45,446 bases of DNA from an uncultured Bacillota bacterium. GTDB lineage: Bacteria; Bacillota; Clostridia; Lachnospirales; Lachnospiraceae. Position 1 is the first letter of the stretch; each line of letters opens with the position of its first letter. This document shows positions 33,440 through 40,079 of this stretch, one piece after another. Below the pieces are notes generated by a model that was not told where the DNA came from, ran no database searches, and saw nothing but the letters and a program-made list of their open reading frames with translations. A program made the translations under genes and the position numbers. The stretch lies in assembly GCA_905200905.1 (NCBI GenBank), contig CAJKMA010000019.1:1-45446 (forward strand), in the 5' to 3' direction.

Positions 33440-34318
33440 ATGCAGGGAAGAATTATTAAGGGAATTGCCGGATTTTATTATGTATCGGCAGAGAATCAGC
33501 AGGTATATGAATGTAAGGCAAAAGGAATTTTCAGAAAAGAGAAACTAAAACCTCTGGTTGGTGACTATGTAGAGTTGGAGATTCTGGATGAAGAAGAAAA
33601 AAAAGGAAACGTGACAGTTATTCTAGAACGAAAGAACACACTCATTCGTCCAGCCGTGGCTAATATTGACCAAGCCCTGGTGATTTTTGCGGCAAAAGAG
33701 CCAAATCCCAATTTTGCCTTGCTGGATCGTTTTTTGATTACCATGGAGAGACAAAATATTCCGGTGGTAATCTGTATGAATAAGCAGGAGCTTTTTGAAG
33801 AAGAGGAAAGAAAAAAGATTCTGGACATGTACAGACCTTGCGGTTATCAGGTATTATTTACCAGCGCCAAGAAGGAGCAGGGCATCCAGGAACTGCGGGA
33901 AGTACTGCAAAATAAAACCACAGCAGTGGCAGGTCCTTCCGGTGTGGGAAAATCCTCTCTTACCAATCTTCTAGCGCCTGGAGTTCAGATGGAAACAGGT
34001 GAAATCAGTAAGAAGCTGGGAAGGGGGCGCCATACCACTCGGCATACCCAACTTATTGAGCTGGAAAAAAACACATATCTTATGGACACGCCAGGTTTTA
34101 CTTCCTTCTATGTGGAAGACATGGAAAAGGAAGAACTGCGGTTTTATTTTCCAGAATTTGCACCTTATGAGGGAAGCTGTAGGTTTTTGCCTTGTACCCA
34201 TACCCATGAACCGGGCTGCAGTGTAAAGGAAGCTTTGGAAAATGGGAAAATTAGCAAGGAACGTTATAAAAATTATGTTGATATGTATAGAGAATTAGAG
34301 GAAAAACGGAGGTATTAA
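33440..34318 (+). CDS. rsgA: Ribosome small-subunit-dependent GTPase A
   Basis: The protein is 292 aa. An N-terminal OB fold is followed by a circularly permuted GTPase: the G4-like CMNKQEL comes before the P-loop GPSGVGKSS (165-173), then the LGRGRHTTRH switch region and DTPGF. The C-terminal zinc knuckle has CRFLPCTHTHEPGC. It matures the 30S subunit. It has its own promoter and is the first gene of a three-gene operon common in Firmicutes (rsgA-rpe-thiN). Confidence 0.97.
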   Translation: MQGRIIKGIAGFYYVSAENQQVYECKAKGIFRKEKLKPLVGDYVELEILDEEEKKGNVTVILERKNTLIRPAVANIDQALVIFAAKEPNPNFALLDRFLITMERQNIPVVICMNKQELFEEEERKKILDMYRPCGYQVLFTSAKKEQGIQELREVLQNKTTAVAGPSGVGKSSLTNLLAPGVQMETGEISKKLGRGRHTTRHTQLIELEKNTYLMDTPGFTSFYVEDMEKEELRFYFPEFAPYEGSCRFLPCTHTHEPGCSVKEALENGKISKERYKNYVDMYRELEEKRRY

Positions 34319-34321
34319 TGC

Positions 34322-34978
34322 ATGGAATATCAATTATCCCCTTCTATTTTGGCAGCGGATTTTTGCAACTTGGGAGACAACATTAGACGGGCAGAACAGG
34401 CAGGTGCAAAGTGGTTGCACATTGACATTATGGATGGGCAGTTTGTTCCTACAATTTCTATGGGAACTCCGGTGCTTGCTTCTATAAGAAAAGCAAGTGA
34501 TTTGTTTCTGGACGTACATATTATGGCAAAAGAGCCAGATCACCTCATAGCAGAATTGGTTCAGGCAGGAGCAGATATGATTACTGTCCATGCAGAGGCT
34601 TGTACCCATTTGGACAGAACCTTACACTTAATACGGGAATCTGGCTGCAAATGCGGTGTAGCGATTAATCCGGCTACTCCGGTCTCTGTGCTGGAACATG
34701 TACTTGAATTGGCAGATATGGCATTAATTATGTCTGTAAATCCAGGGTTTGGAGGACAGACATATATTCCATACTGTACAGAAAAAATTCGAAGACTTCG
34801 CGCCATGGCAAAAGGACAGGGATTGGAGCTGGACATTCAGGTGGACGGAGGAATTAATAAAACCACTCTTCCAGAGGTTTTAGAAGCAGGAGCTAACATT
34901 ATTGTGGCAGGGTCTGCTGTGTTTAAGGGAGATATTGAAGGAAATATAAAAGAGCTGAAAGGAATGATGGAAGGATAA
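34322..34978 (+). CDS. rpe: Ribulose-phosphate 3-epimerase
   Basis: The protein is 218 aa, a TIM barrel. It has LSPSILAADF at the N-terminus, the metal-binding HIDIMDGQFVP near residues 35-45, DVHIMAKEPD, MSVNPGFGGQ near 140, and VDGGIN near 177. It interconverts ribulose-5-phosphate and xylulose-5-phosphate in the pentose phosphate pathway. GGAGG at 34308-34312 supports the ATG at 34322. Its TAA shares a base with the thiN ATG. Confidence 0.97.
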   Translation: MEYQLSPSILAADFCNLGDNIRRAEQAGAKWLHIDIMDGQFVPTISMGTPVLASIRKASDLFLDVHIMAKEPDHLIAELVQAGADMITVHAEACTHLDRTLHLIRESGCKCGVAINPATPVSVLEHVLELADMALIMSVNPGFGGQTYIPYCTEKIRRLRAMAKGQGLELDIQVDGGINKTTLPEVLEAGANIIVAGSAVFKGDIEGNIKELKGMMEG

Positions 34979-35625
34979 TGGATACTTTACTGCTGTGTGG
35001 CGGACCTTTGGAAGAAGATTTCGCCCTAACTGTATTGGAATATTTAAAACCAAACTGTATTATCGGAATTGATAGAGGGCTGAACTTTTGCTACAGGCAG
35101 AACATACATCCAGATTATATTCTGGGGGATTTTGACAGCATAGACCAGGAGATTTTGGATTATTATGAGCATCAATCCGCGATTCCAGTGAAGCGTTATA
35201 AACCGGAAAAAGATGCCACAGACACCAGAATTGGTCTGGAGTTAGCTATAAAGCTGGGGAGTAGCAGGGTATTCCTGCTGGGTGCCACAGGGGGGAGGCT
35301 GGACCATTATATGGGAAATCTCCAGTCTTTAACAGCGGCCAGAATGCAGGGAGTGGAAGCATGGATTTTAGACAGTCGCAATGCCCTGACCGTTTTAGAC
35401 AAACCTTTCACCCTCCAAAAAGAGAAACAATTTGGAAAATATGTTTCCTTTTTTTCCATGAGTGATAAAGTAGAAGGACTTACTCTCACTGGATTTCAAT
35501 ATCCCCTGCACGAGTACACCATGACGAATTTTGACGGAATTGGTGTCAGCAATGAAATTAAGGAGGAAACAGCCAGGGTGGAATTTCAAACTGGCATGGT
35601 GCTGATGGTGATGTCAAGAGATTAA
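34978..35625 (+). CDS. thiN: Thiamine pyrophosphokinase
   Basis: The protein is 215 aa. It has IIGIDRGLNFCYR, PDYILGDFDSID (metal/ATP-binding Asp cluster), EKDATDTRIGLELAI, and LLGATGGRLDHYMGNLQSL, the full thiamine pyrophosphokinase signature. It converts thiamine to thiamine pyrophosphate, the cofactor of pentose-phosphate transketolase, which fits its pairing with rpe. The start overlaps the rpe stop by one base (TAATG). Confidence 0.95.
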   Translation: MDTLLLCGGPLEEDFALTVLEYLKPNCIIGIDRGLNFCYRQNIHPDYILGDFDSIDQEILDYYEHQSAIPVKRYKPEKDATDTRIGLELAIKLGSSRVFLLGATGGRLDHYMGNLQSLTAARMQGVEAWILDSRNALTVLDKPFTLQKEKQFGKYVSFFSMSDKVEGLTLTGFQYPLHEYTMTNFDGIGVSNEIKEETARVEFQTGMVLMVMSRD

Positions 35626-35627
35626 AA

Positions 35628-35714
35628 ATGGTTTATAGTGTCCCACTGGATGTGGATTTGACCGAGCTTGCTCATGATCCATCTATTGCAATTGGCAGGG
35701 AGGATTTGAAGTAG
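35628..35714 (+). CDS. Possible small ORF or gene remnant
   Basis: A 28-codon frame starting three bases after the thiN stop (MVYSVPLDVDLTELAHD...). There is no ribosome site of its own beyond the end of thiN, and I recognise no family. It may be a decayed fragment of a longer gene. It fills most of the 111-base gap before the convergent regulator gene. Confidence 0.2.
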   Translation: MVYSVPLDVDLTELAHDPSIAIGREDLK

Positions 35715-35736
35715 AGAACGCCATGAATGGGGAGAT

Positions 35737-36750
35737 TTACAAAAAAATCTCCCCAAAGCATTTTATAATTTCTCTTAAGGTCTCCTGATTTAACTGATAG
35801 TATACTCGCCCGTCTTTTTTTTCAACAGTCACCATATGATTGGAAAGAAGCATACTCATATGATGAGAAGCAGTTGCAGGGGTTAATTGAAGTTCCTCTG
35901 CAATTTCCAGGTTATATCTTCCATGGGATTTTAAAAGACACAAAATTTCAAATTTGCTTTTATCGCCCAGGAGTTTCAAAATTTGTGGAAGCATTTCTTT
36001 GGCATTTTTCAAATTTTTCTGATACAAATCCAGTTTATCTGCTAAAACACCCTGAAAGATAATAGTAGGCGTAATCCATTCCATGAGGGGAAACACTGCG
36101 GTCAAATAGACTTTTTTTGGCTCTGGATGGAATTCGGACGCAAGATTGCATATTACATCTGAAAGCTCAGAGGGGGTCTTGGAAACTAGTTTTTCCAAAT
36201 GTTTTTTATTCTTTTGAAAGGTAGTAGCAAAGGCAGCCCTGTTGTTTGTATAAATTTCAAAGAGCTCCTGAAATTTTTTTACAGGGTTGTTAATTAATTC
36301 TAATAGACGCCATTTGGTATCTTCAGAATATTCAGAGGATTGGAGAAGTAAAAACCAGTCCTCCAATGTGTTTGAAGCTGAAAGGTTTCCGGATTTTTCT
36401 TTCTTCAGGAACGTGGTCATCACAGAGAATATCTGCTGTTGGCTTAAGTGCTCTGGCTCTATTTCAGCTTCAAAAAGCTCTGTTGCAATAGCAAGAAGAG
36501 TCAGAAAAAATTCTGTGTTATGTCCAAAGAAAAAGGATTCTTCTTCTGTTAAAGAATAAGATTCTTCAAATACCTGCACATAGTTTTCCAAATAAGAAAG
36601 ATGCTGTCTATAAAACTGAGCTCCATCAATATTCATTTCTTCTAAAGAATCCAACATATCTGCTTTTACAGCTTCAAGATTTTTTGTCATATAGATGAGT
36701 CCCAGGGTTTCCAGGAAAGGATGCAGTTTTCTTACGTATTTAGCTTCCAT
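35737..36750 (-). CDS. ArsR-family winged-helix transcriptional regulator with long N-terminal domain
   Basis: The protein is 337 aa. The last ~85 residues are an ArsR-type winged helix: LGDKSKFEILCLLKSHGRYNLEIAEEL, then the recognition helix LTPATASHHMSML and the wing VTVEKKDGRVYYQL. The N-terminal ~240 residues are helical with no recognised ligand motif and no ArsR-type metal cysteines. It is likely a DNA-binding repressor of an unknown target. GGAGGT precedes the ATG at 36750. It stands at the boundary between the housekeeping block and the accessory region. Confidence 0.88.
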   Translation of the reverse strand: MEAKYVRKLHPFLETLGLIYMTKNLEAVKADMLDSLEEMNIDGAQFYRQHLSYLENYVQVFEESYSLTEEESFFFGHNTEFFLTLLAIATELFEAEIEPEHLSQQQIFSVMTTFLKKEKSGNLSASNTLEDWFLLLQSSEYSEDTKWRLLELINNPVKKFQELFEIYTNNRAAFATTFQKNKKHLEKLVSKTPSELSDVICNLASEFHPEPKKVYLTAVFPLMEWITPTIIFQGVLADKLDLYQKNLKNAKEMLPQILKLLGDKSKFEILCLLKSHGRYNLEIAEELQLTPATASHHMSMLLSNHMVTVEKKDGRVYYQLNQETLREIIKCFGEIFL

Positions 36751-36816
36751 ATATGCGTATACACCTCCGTTTATATTATTTTCTTATAAGCTGTAATACC
36801 ACAGCGTGCCGTACTG

Positions 36817-37056
36817 CTATTTTCTGTTAAAAAGCAAGTCACAAACAAGACCTGCTGCGCCCAAACTAAATAGACAGGTAGCCATTGATTTATAGCCTTT
36901 TTCGGATAAATGCGTAGCTCCGATCATCAGTCCGATTTCTGCAGCGGCAGATATAGATTTAGATACAATGCGGAAGGAACGCTTTTTCCATGCCTTATTT
37001 GTGGCAAATTCAATTTTGTTTGCAACATTTTCGATTTTTTCATCTAAGATAGACAT
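36817..37056 (-). CDS. Small membrane-associated protein of unknown function
   Basis: The protein is 79 aa. A polar helical N-terminus (residues 1-27) is followed by hydrophobic stretches at ~32-48 and ~57-75. A strong AAAAGGAGATTATA ribosome site precedes the ATG at 37056 on the minus strand, which supports real translation. It is alone on its strand and adjacent to the toxin-antitoxin element. I recognise no family. Confidence 0.65.
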   Translation of the reverse strand: MSILDEKIENVANKIEFATNKAWKKRSFRIVSKSISAAAEIGLMIGATHLSEKGYKSMATCLFSLGAAGLVCDLLFNRK

Positions 37057-37204
37057 TATAATCTCCTTTTATACGTTAAAATAGTACTACATTTTGAATC
37101 GCTGTTTTGTATATCATCTTTTTCCAATTTGTTTTATGAATATAACATAGCATAAAGTTTTATGTAAGTCAAATATATTTTAAATATATCTAATAAATGG
37201 GGAT

Positions 37205-37270
37205 AAATATTTGTTTGATAAGATTGAAAAAACAAAGACCTTGTGCTATACTTTATATCTGCATTAGACT
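37205..37270 (+). repeat. 66-bp repeat, copy 1, containing a promoter
   Basis: About 57 of 66 positions match 38274-38339. It contains TTGAAA (37224-37229), a 17-base spacer ending TGC, and TATACT (37247-37252), a good extended -10 promoter that points toward the toxin-antitoxin locus. Confidence 0.8.
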
Positions 37271-37288
37271 TTTGGTGAGATGTAACAC

Positions 37289-37304
37289 CATATAAGTTTT
37301 TGAA
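37289..37304 (+). repeat. 16-bp direct repeat, left copy (putative att-like site)
   Basis: CATATAAGTTTTTGAA is identical to 38784-38799. The pair brackets the toxin-antitoxin locus and the recombinase remnant (about 1.5 kb). Interpreting them as attachment-site cores is inference. Confidence 0.5.
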
Positions 37305-37357
37305 TACTTATACAGTAAATATGGATATGATAGAACGCAACAATTACATAAAAAGAG

Positions 37358-37386
37358 TTGATATTTTTATGGAGATATCATATACT
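37358..37386 (+). promoter_or_regulatory. Promoter of the type III antitoxin RNA
   Basis: TTGATA (37358-37363), a 17-base spacer, TATACT (37381-37386). Predicted transcription starts ~37393, just before the first repeat, on a short AGATAG/CTATCT hairpin (37393-37408). Confidence 0.8.
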
Positions 37387-37409
37387 ATTCTTAGATAGAA
37401 GACTATCTT

Positions 37410-37487
37410 CGGGAGAGTTCCTGCCATATAAGTGGAAGATTTTAAACTCGGGAGAGCTCCTGCCATATAAGTGGAGAATTTTAAACT
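37410..37487 (+). ncRNA. Type III antitoxin RNA (ToxI-like), two 39-nt tandem repeats
   Basis: Two direct 39-base units, 37410-37448 and 37449-37487, begin CGGGAGAG(T/C)TCCTGCC, continue ATATAAGTGGA and end ATTTTAAACT. They differ at only a few positions. They lie between a promoter and a terminator hairpin directly ahead of a ToxN-like gene. In the known ToxIN, AbiQ/AntiQ and CptIN systems, tandem RNA repeats of this size fold as pseudoknots that wrap and inhibit the toxin, which in turn cuts the precursor into units. The repeat sequence is seen directly; the role is inferred from this arrangement. Confidence 0.87.
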
Positions 37488-37490
37488 CAA

Positions 37491-37515
37491 AGGGAGCATT
37501 AGCTCCCTTATTTTC
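37491..37515 (+). terminator. Terminator between antitoxin RNA and toxin gene
   Basis: AGGGAGC (37491-37497), loop ATTA, GCTCCCT (37502-37508), followed by TATTTTC. Type III systems use a leaky terminator here to make antitoxin RNA in excess over toxin mRNA. Confidence 0.85.
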
Positions 37516-37543
37516 GTATGAGGAGAAATAAAAGGAGACACGG

Positions 37544-38101
37544 ATGGAAGAATTCAAATTATATAGTGTTTCGGACAATTATGTGGAATGGTTGCGTAAG
37601 GAATTTCCAAACGTATATTCCAATAAAATAAATTCTAGAATGCATACTAGAAAATATTTAGGTGTGGTTATGCAGATTGGCGAATATCATTATTATGTTC
37701 CGATGTCATCACCCAAAGACTCTGATTATCAGACTGCAGGAACAAATAAAGTTATTAAGAAAAGTATTGTGCCAATTATTCGAATTGTGGTGAAAAATAA
37801 AGATGGAAAAAAGGAATTAAAGGGAACACTCAGAATCAGTCATATGATTCCAGTACCCACCTCAGAACTTGAGTTGTATGATTTGGAAAATGAACCAGAT
37901 AGTACATATAAAGACCTTGTTCATAATGAAATGATTTTTATTCGTAAACATCGTGAGAAAATTATTTCGAATGCAAAAGTGATGTACAATCAAAAGGCAT
38001 CAAATGATGTAACAGCAGGATATGTAAAATCAGCGTTGGATTTTCAAGCGCTTGAAGAGTTGTGTGATGAGTATGAAAAGACAAAGGGGGTGAGAGAGTA
38101 A
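37544..38101 (+). CDS. toxN: Type III toxin, ToxN/AbiQ-like endoribonuclease
   Basis: The protein is 185 aa, close to AbiQ (182) and ToxN (171). The N-terminus FKLYSVSDNYVEWLRKEFP, then RKYLGVVMQIGEYHYYVPMSSPKDSD, the ...LRISHMIPVPTSELELYDLE segment and the ...HNEMIFIRKHREKI helix follow the ToxN family order. It would cut mRNAs and the antitoxin precursor, and such systems commonly abort phage infection or stabilise replicons. AAAGGAG precedes the ATG at 37544. The tandem-repeat RNA and terminator upstream make the assignment firm. ToxN or CptN subfamily cannot be settled by eye. Confidence 0.88.
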   Translation: MEEFKLYSVSDNYVEWLRKEFPNVYSNKINSRMHTRKYLGVVMQIGEYHYYVPMSSPKDSDYQTAGTNKVIKKSIVPIIRIVVKNKDGKKELKGTLRISHMIPVPTSELELYDLENEPDSTYKDLVHNEMIFIRKHREKIISNAKVMYNQKASNDVTAGYVKSALDFQALEELCDEYEKTKGVRE

Positions 38102-38103
38102 CG

Positions 38104-38120
38104 AATGTTCTGGGAACATT
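38104..38120 (+). terminator. Possible weak terminator after toxN
   Basis: AATGTTC-TGG-GAACATT hairpin followed by TTAT, directly after the toxin stop codon. Short T-tract and tight loop make it uncertain. Confidence 0.4.
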
Positions 38121-38133
38121 TTATGATGAAGTG

Positions 38134-38270
38134 AGCGATTAAAATGTTAATTTTTTCAGTACACTCCAAAATTCAAATACATACGGGGCTTTGATTATAT
38201 CAAGGGGCATTGCCATTTCAATCCCCTTTTCTGCAAGGGAGAGTACCGTTTCTTTATCTAAATTCCATAA
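38134..38270 (-). pseudogene. Gene fragment, possibly DUF1016/YhcG-type nuclease
   Basis: The minus strand stays open with a protein-like stretch: LDKETVLSLAEKGIEMAMP, then DIIKAPYVFEFLE. The DIIK-PYVFEFL string resembles the linker before the nuclease domain of DUF1016 (YhcG) proteins. No start codon or continuation is present, so it would be a remnant. The assignment rests on about 15 residues. A hairpin within it (38202-38230: AAGGGG-ATTG/CAAT-CCCCTT plus TTTT) could alternatively be a plus-strand terminator. Confidence 0.3.
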
Positions 38271-38273
38271 TTA

Positions 38274-38339
38274 AAATATTTGTCTGTTAAGATTGAAAAA
38301 ACAGAGTCTTTGTGATATACTTTATATTCGCATTGGACT
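38274..38339 (+). repeat. 66-bp repeat, copy 2, containing a promoter
   Basis: Second copy of the element at 37205-37270, ~86% identical, with the same TTGAAA-17-TATACT promoter architecture. It points at the recombinase remnant, so it may have been the original integrase promoter. Confidence 0.8.
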
Positions 38340-38389
38340 CTTTTTTTTACGTAAAAGGAGTCTGTTATTGAAAAAATAAAAGGCAAAGA

Positions 38390-38707
38390 GTGTGGGAAAA
38401 AAGCAGATTACGACACACTTATGTTACATGCGCGATTGAACGCAGAGTACAGCCTAAAGTTTTACAGCAACTATTAGGACATGCAAGTATTAAAACAACA
38501 ATGGACAGGTATGCTCATGTTACGGACGAGTCCCTTGCAAAAGCTGTTCAGCAATTTGAAGCAGATACCCCACAGTTGAAAAGAGGGTGTAATAAAAATA
38601 TAGAGAAAGGCGAAAATCCGCATAAATCAAGGGTTTTCAGACAGGTAAAGATAAATATGAAACTAGGAATTGTTATTATTCGCCTGATTTCATGTATGTC
38701 CGTATAA
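38390..38707 (+). pseudogene. Tyrosine recombinase (phage-type integrase), C-terminal remnant
   Basis: The frame encodes the C-terminal catalytic part only: RLRHTYVTCAIERRVQ (conserved Arg-His), LQQLLGHASIKTTM (conserved His) and DRYAHVTDESLAKAV (nucleophile Tyr). The N-terminal DNA-binding and core domains, with the first catalytic Arg, are missing, and upstream in-frame sequence shows no similarity before a stop at ~38369. The apparent GTG start at 38390 is probably meaningless. It marks a decayed integrative element carrying the adjacent type III toxin-antitoxin locus. Confidence 0.85.
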
Positions 38708-38783
38708 GTCGTTAAAAGCCTTTAAATGCTGATAGCTAGAGCATTTAGCGGATTTGGGACTCGGATATAACTCCATATAAATT

Positions 38784-38799
38784 CATATAAGTTTTTGAA
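38784..38799 (+). repeat. 16-bp direct repeat, right copy (putative att-like site)
   Basis: Exact copy of 37289-37304, 77 bases after the recombinase stop. Attachment sites of integrative elements usually lie beside the integrase gene, which is the arrangement seen here. Confidence 0.5.
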
Positions 38800-38914
38800 A
38801 AATGGCCCACTTTGTGGCCCACTGGTTTTAGAAAGTTTTTTATTAAAGTCCTAATACAGTAGAAATGATGGAAAGTTTTTAAGTGGAGAAACGCATGATT
38901 CTAAATAAGTGATT

Positions 38915-38947
38915 GTTGTTGAAGTTAAGATTTCTATATGCAACAAC
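38915..38947. repeat. Inverted repeat in gene-free stretch
   Basis: GTTGTTG (38915-38921) and CAACAAC (38941-38947). The 38708-39087 stretch contains no convincing gene. It also holds a minus-strand terminator-like hairpin CCTCAT-GACC-ATGAGG (38981-38996), flanked on its left by an A-run. Confidence 0.4.
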
Positions 38948-39034
38948 ACATATTCATAAGGTACGATTTAAGTAAAAAATCCTCATGACCATGAGGAAAA
39001 CAAAAGCAAAAAGTATTCTGTGATAAAGTATAAA

Positions 39035-39070
39035 GGCTTAGAGGAGAAATATCTCTTCTAGGTCTTTTTT
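39035..39070 (+). terminator. Strong intrinsic terminator with no obvious upstream gene
   Basis: A 13-pair stem from GGCTTAGAGGAGA (39035-39047) and TCTCTTCTAGGTC (39052-39064), with G-U pairs and loop AATA, followed by TTTTTT. It would end a transcript from the gene-free 38708-39034 stretch, or be left over from the lost part of the element. Confidence 0.8.
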
Positions 39071-39087
39071 AGTAAGAAGTGGTTTGG

Positions 39088-39210
39088 ATGTATGTTTTTG
39101 AATCTATAATAAGTGTAGTAAAACTTACACCAGAAGGAACGAGATACCGAGTAAAGAAAGAATTTGCTAACGTGTATAGTTTTCTAGAGGGATATGCATT
39201 TAGTGGATAA
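39088..39210 (+). CDS. Possible small protein (40 aa) or gene remnant
   Basis: An open frame from ATG 39088 to TAA 39210 with a protein-like composition (VFESIISVVKLTPEGTRYRV..., then ANVYSFLEGYAF). Only a weak upstream AAGTGG could act as a ribosome site. I recognise no family. It may be the tail of a decayed gene. Confidence 0.3.
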   Translation: MYVFESIISVVKLTPEGTRYRVKKEFANVYSFLEGYAFSG

Positions 39211-39272
39211 ATAATATATGACTAAGCTATTTTGAGGGAATAATTGAGCAGAGTAAGGGGTAGAGTCTCATT

Positions 39273-39284
39273 TTTTGTCACTTG
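39273..39284. repeat. 12-bp inverted repeat, left arm, flanking the response-regulator promoter
   Basis: TTTTGTCACTTG, a perfect inverse of 39390-39401. It lies upstream of the -35 box, so it is not part of that promoter's transcript. Confidence 0.8.
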
Positions 39285-39322
39285 GTTTTGCTTAATGTAA
39301 GATTGCCTTAAAAAATAAAAAA

Positions 39323-39351
39323 TTGCTATCAGAGTTTTAGAATAGTATAAT
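39323..39351 (+). promoter_or_regulatory. Promoter of the two-component system
   Basis: TTGCTA (39323-39328), a 17-base spacer, TATAAT (39346-39351), ~60 bases before the response regulator ATG and inside the 12-bp inverted repeat pair. Confidence 0.85.
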
Positions 39352-39389
39352 ACAAGAAAAGTGAATCTTTATTTAACTATGGAGAGTGT

Positions 39390-39401
39390 CAAGTGACAAA
39401 A
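39390..39401. repeat. 12-bp inverted repeat, right arm
   Basis: CAAGTGACAAAA, the inverse of 39273-39284. It ends 12 bases before the response regulator ATG and abuts its GAGG ribosome site. Confidence 0.8.
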
Positions 39402-39413
39402 GAGGTTTAGAAA

Positions 39414-40079
39414 ATGAATATTTTAATTATAGAAGATGATAATTCTATCCGTCAGGAGCTAAAACAACTTTTAGAGAATGCATTGTACCATGTGACAATA
39501 TTAACAGAATGGAATCATATCGTAGAAAATATTATGGAAATCCAGCCGGATTTGATTTTGCTTGATGTAAATCTGCCGGGGGAAACCGGGTTTGATATTT
39601 GTCTGAAGGTGAGGGAAAAATCGAATGTACCGATTATCTTTGTGACGAGTAGAACAGACTCGATGGATGAGTTGAGTGGTCTTTTAAAAGGTGGAGATGA
39701 TTATATTACAAAACCTTTTATTGCCCCAGTATTGTTGGCACACATTGCTGCGGTTTTAAAGAGAACGCAGCAAGTAGATACAGACCAAGCTAAGAACATT
39801 TATAAAGGTGTCGTGTTGGACGTTGCTGGTGGATGTGTTTTATATCAGGGAAAACGTGCAGAGCTTTCGAGAAACGAATTGAAAATATTATATTATCTCT
39901 TTGAACATAAAGGCGAAATTGTGCCAAGGATGGATTTGGTGGAATATTTGTGGGATCAACAAGTTTTTATTGATGATAATACACTTAGTGTGAATATAAC
40001 TCGTTTGCGTAATAAGTTAGAAGAAATAGGTATTAGCGATTTAATTGAAACGAAAAGAGGAATGGGATATCGGATATGA
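39414..40079 (+). CDS. OmpR-family response regulator (BceR-like)
   Basis: The protein is 221 aa. The receiver domain has IIEDD acids near residues 5-9, phospho-acceptor Asp51 in LILLDVNLPG, the conserved Thr/Ser in FVTSR and Lys in ITKPF. The C-terminal winged helix has RAELSRNELKILYYLFEHKG and the DNTLSVNITRLRNKL recognition helix. It presumably activates the ABC transporter genes that follow. It overlaps the kinase gene (ATGA). Confidence 0.93.
   Translation: MNILIIEDDNSIRQELKQLLENALYHVTILTEWNHIVENIMEIQPDLILLDVNLPGETGFDICLKVREKSNVPIIFVTSRTDSMDELSGLLKGGDDYITKPFIAPVLLAHIAAVLKRTQQVDTDQAKNIYKGVVLDVAGGCVLYQGKRAELSRNELKILYYLFEHKGEIVPRMDLVEYLWDQQVFIDDNTLSVNITRLRNKLEEIGISDLIETKRGMGYRI

Noticed and set aside
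35729..35754. GGGGAGATTT/AAATCTCCCC hairpin as a terminator
   Set aside because: The stem is strong but no T-run follows on either strand and it overlaps the stop codon of the minus-strand regulator. Left as a possible weak or factor-aided terminator.
37410..37487. Tandem repeats as a CRISPR array
   Set aside because: The two units abut with no spacer and no cas genes are near. The arrangement matches a type III antitoxin instead.
37344..37578. Two minus-strand frames over the antitoxin repeats with repeated peptide strings
   Set aside because: The peptide repeats simply mirror the 39-nt RNA repeats (a multiple of three). There is no ribosome site, and the plus-strand promoter and terminator explain the region.
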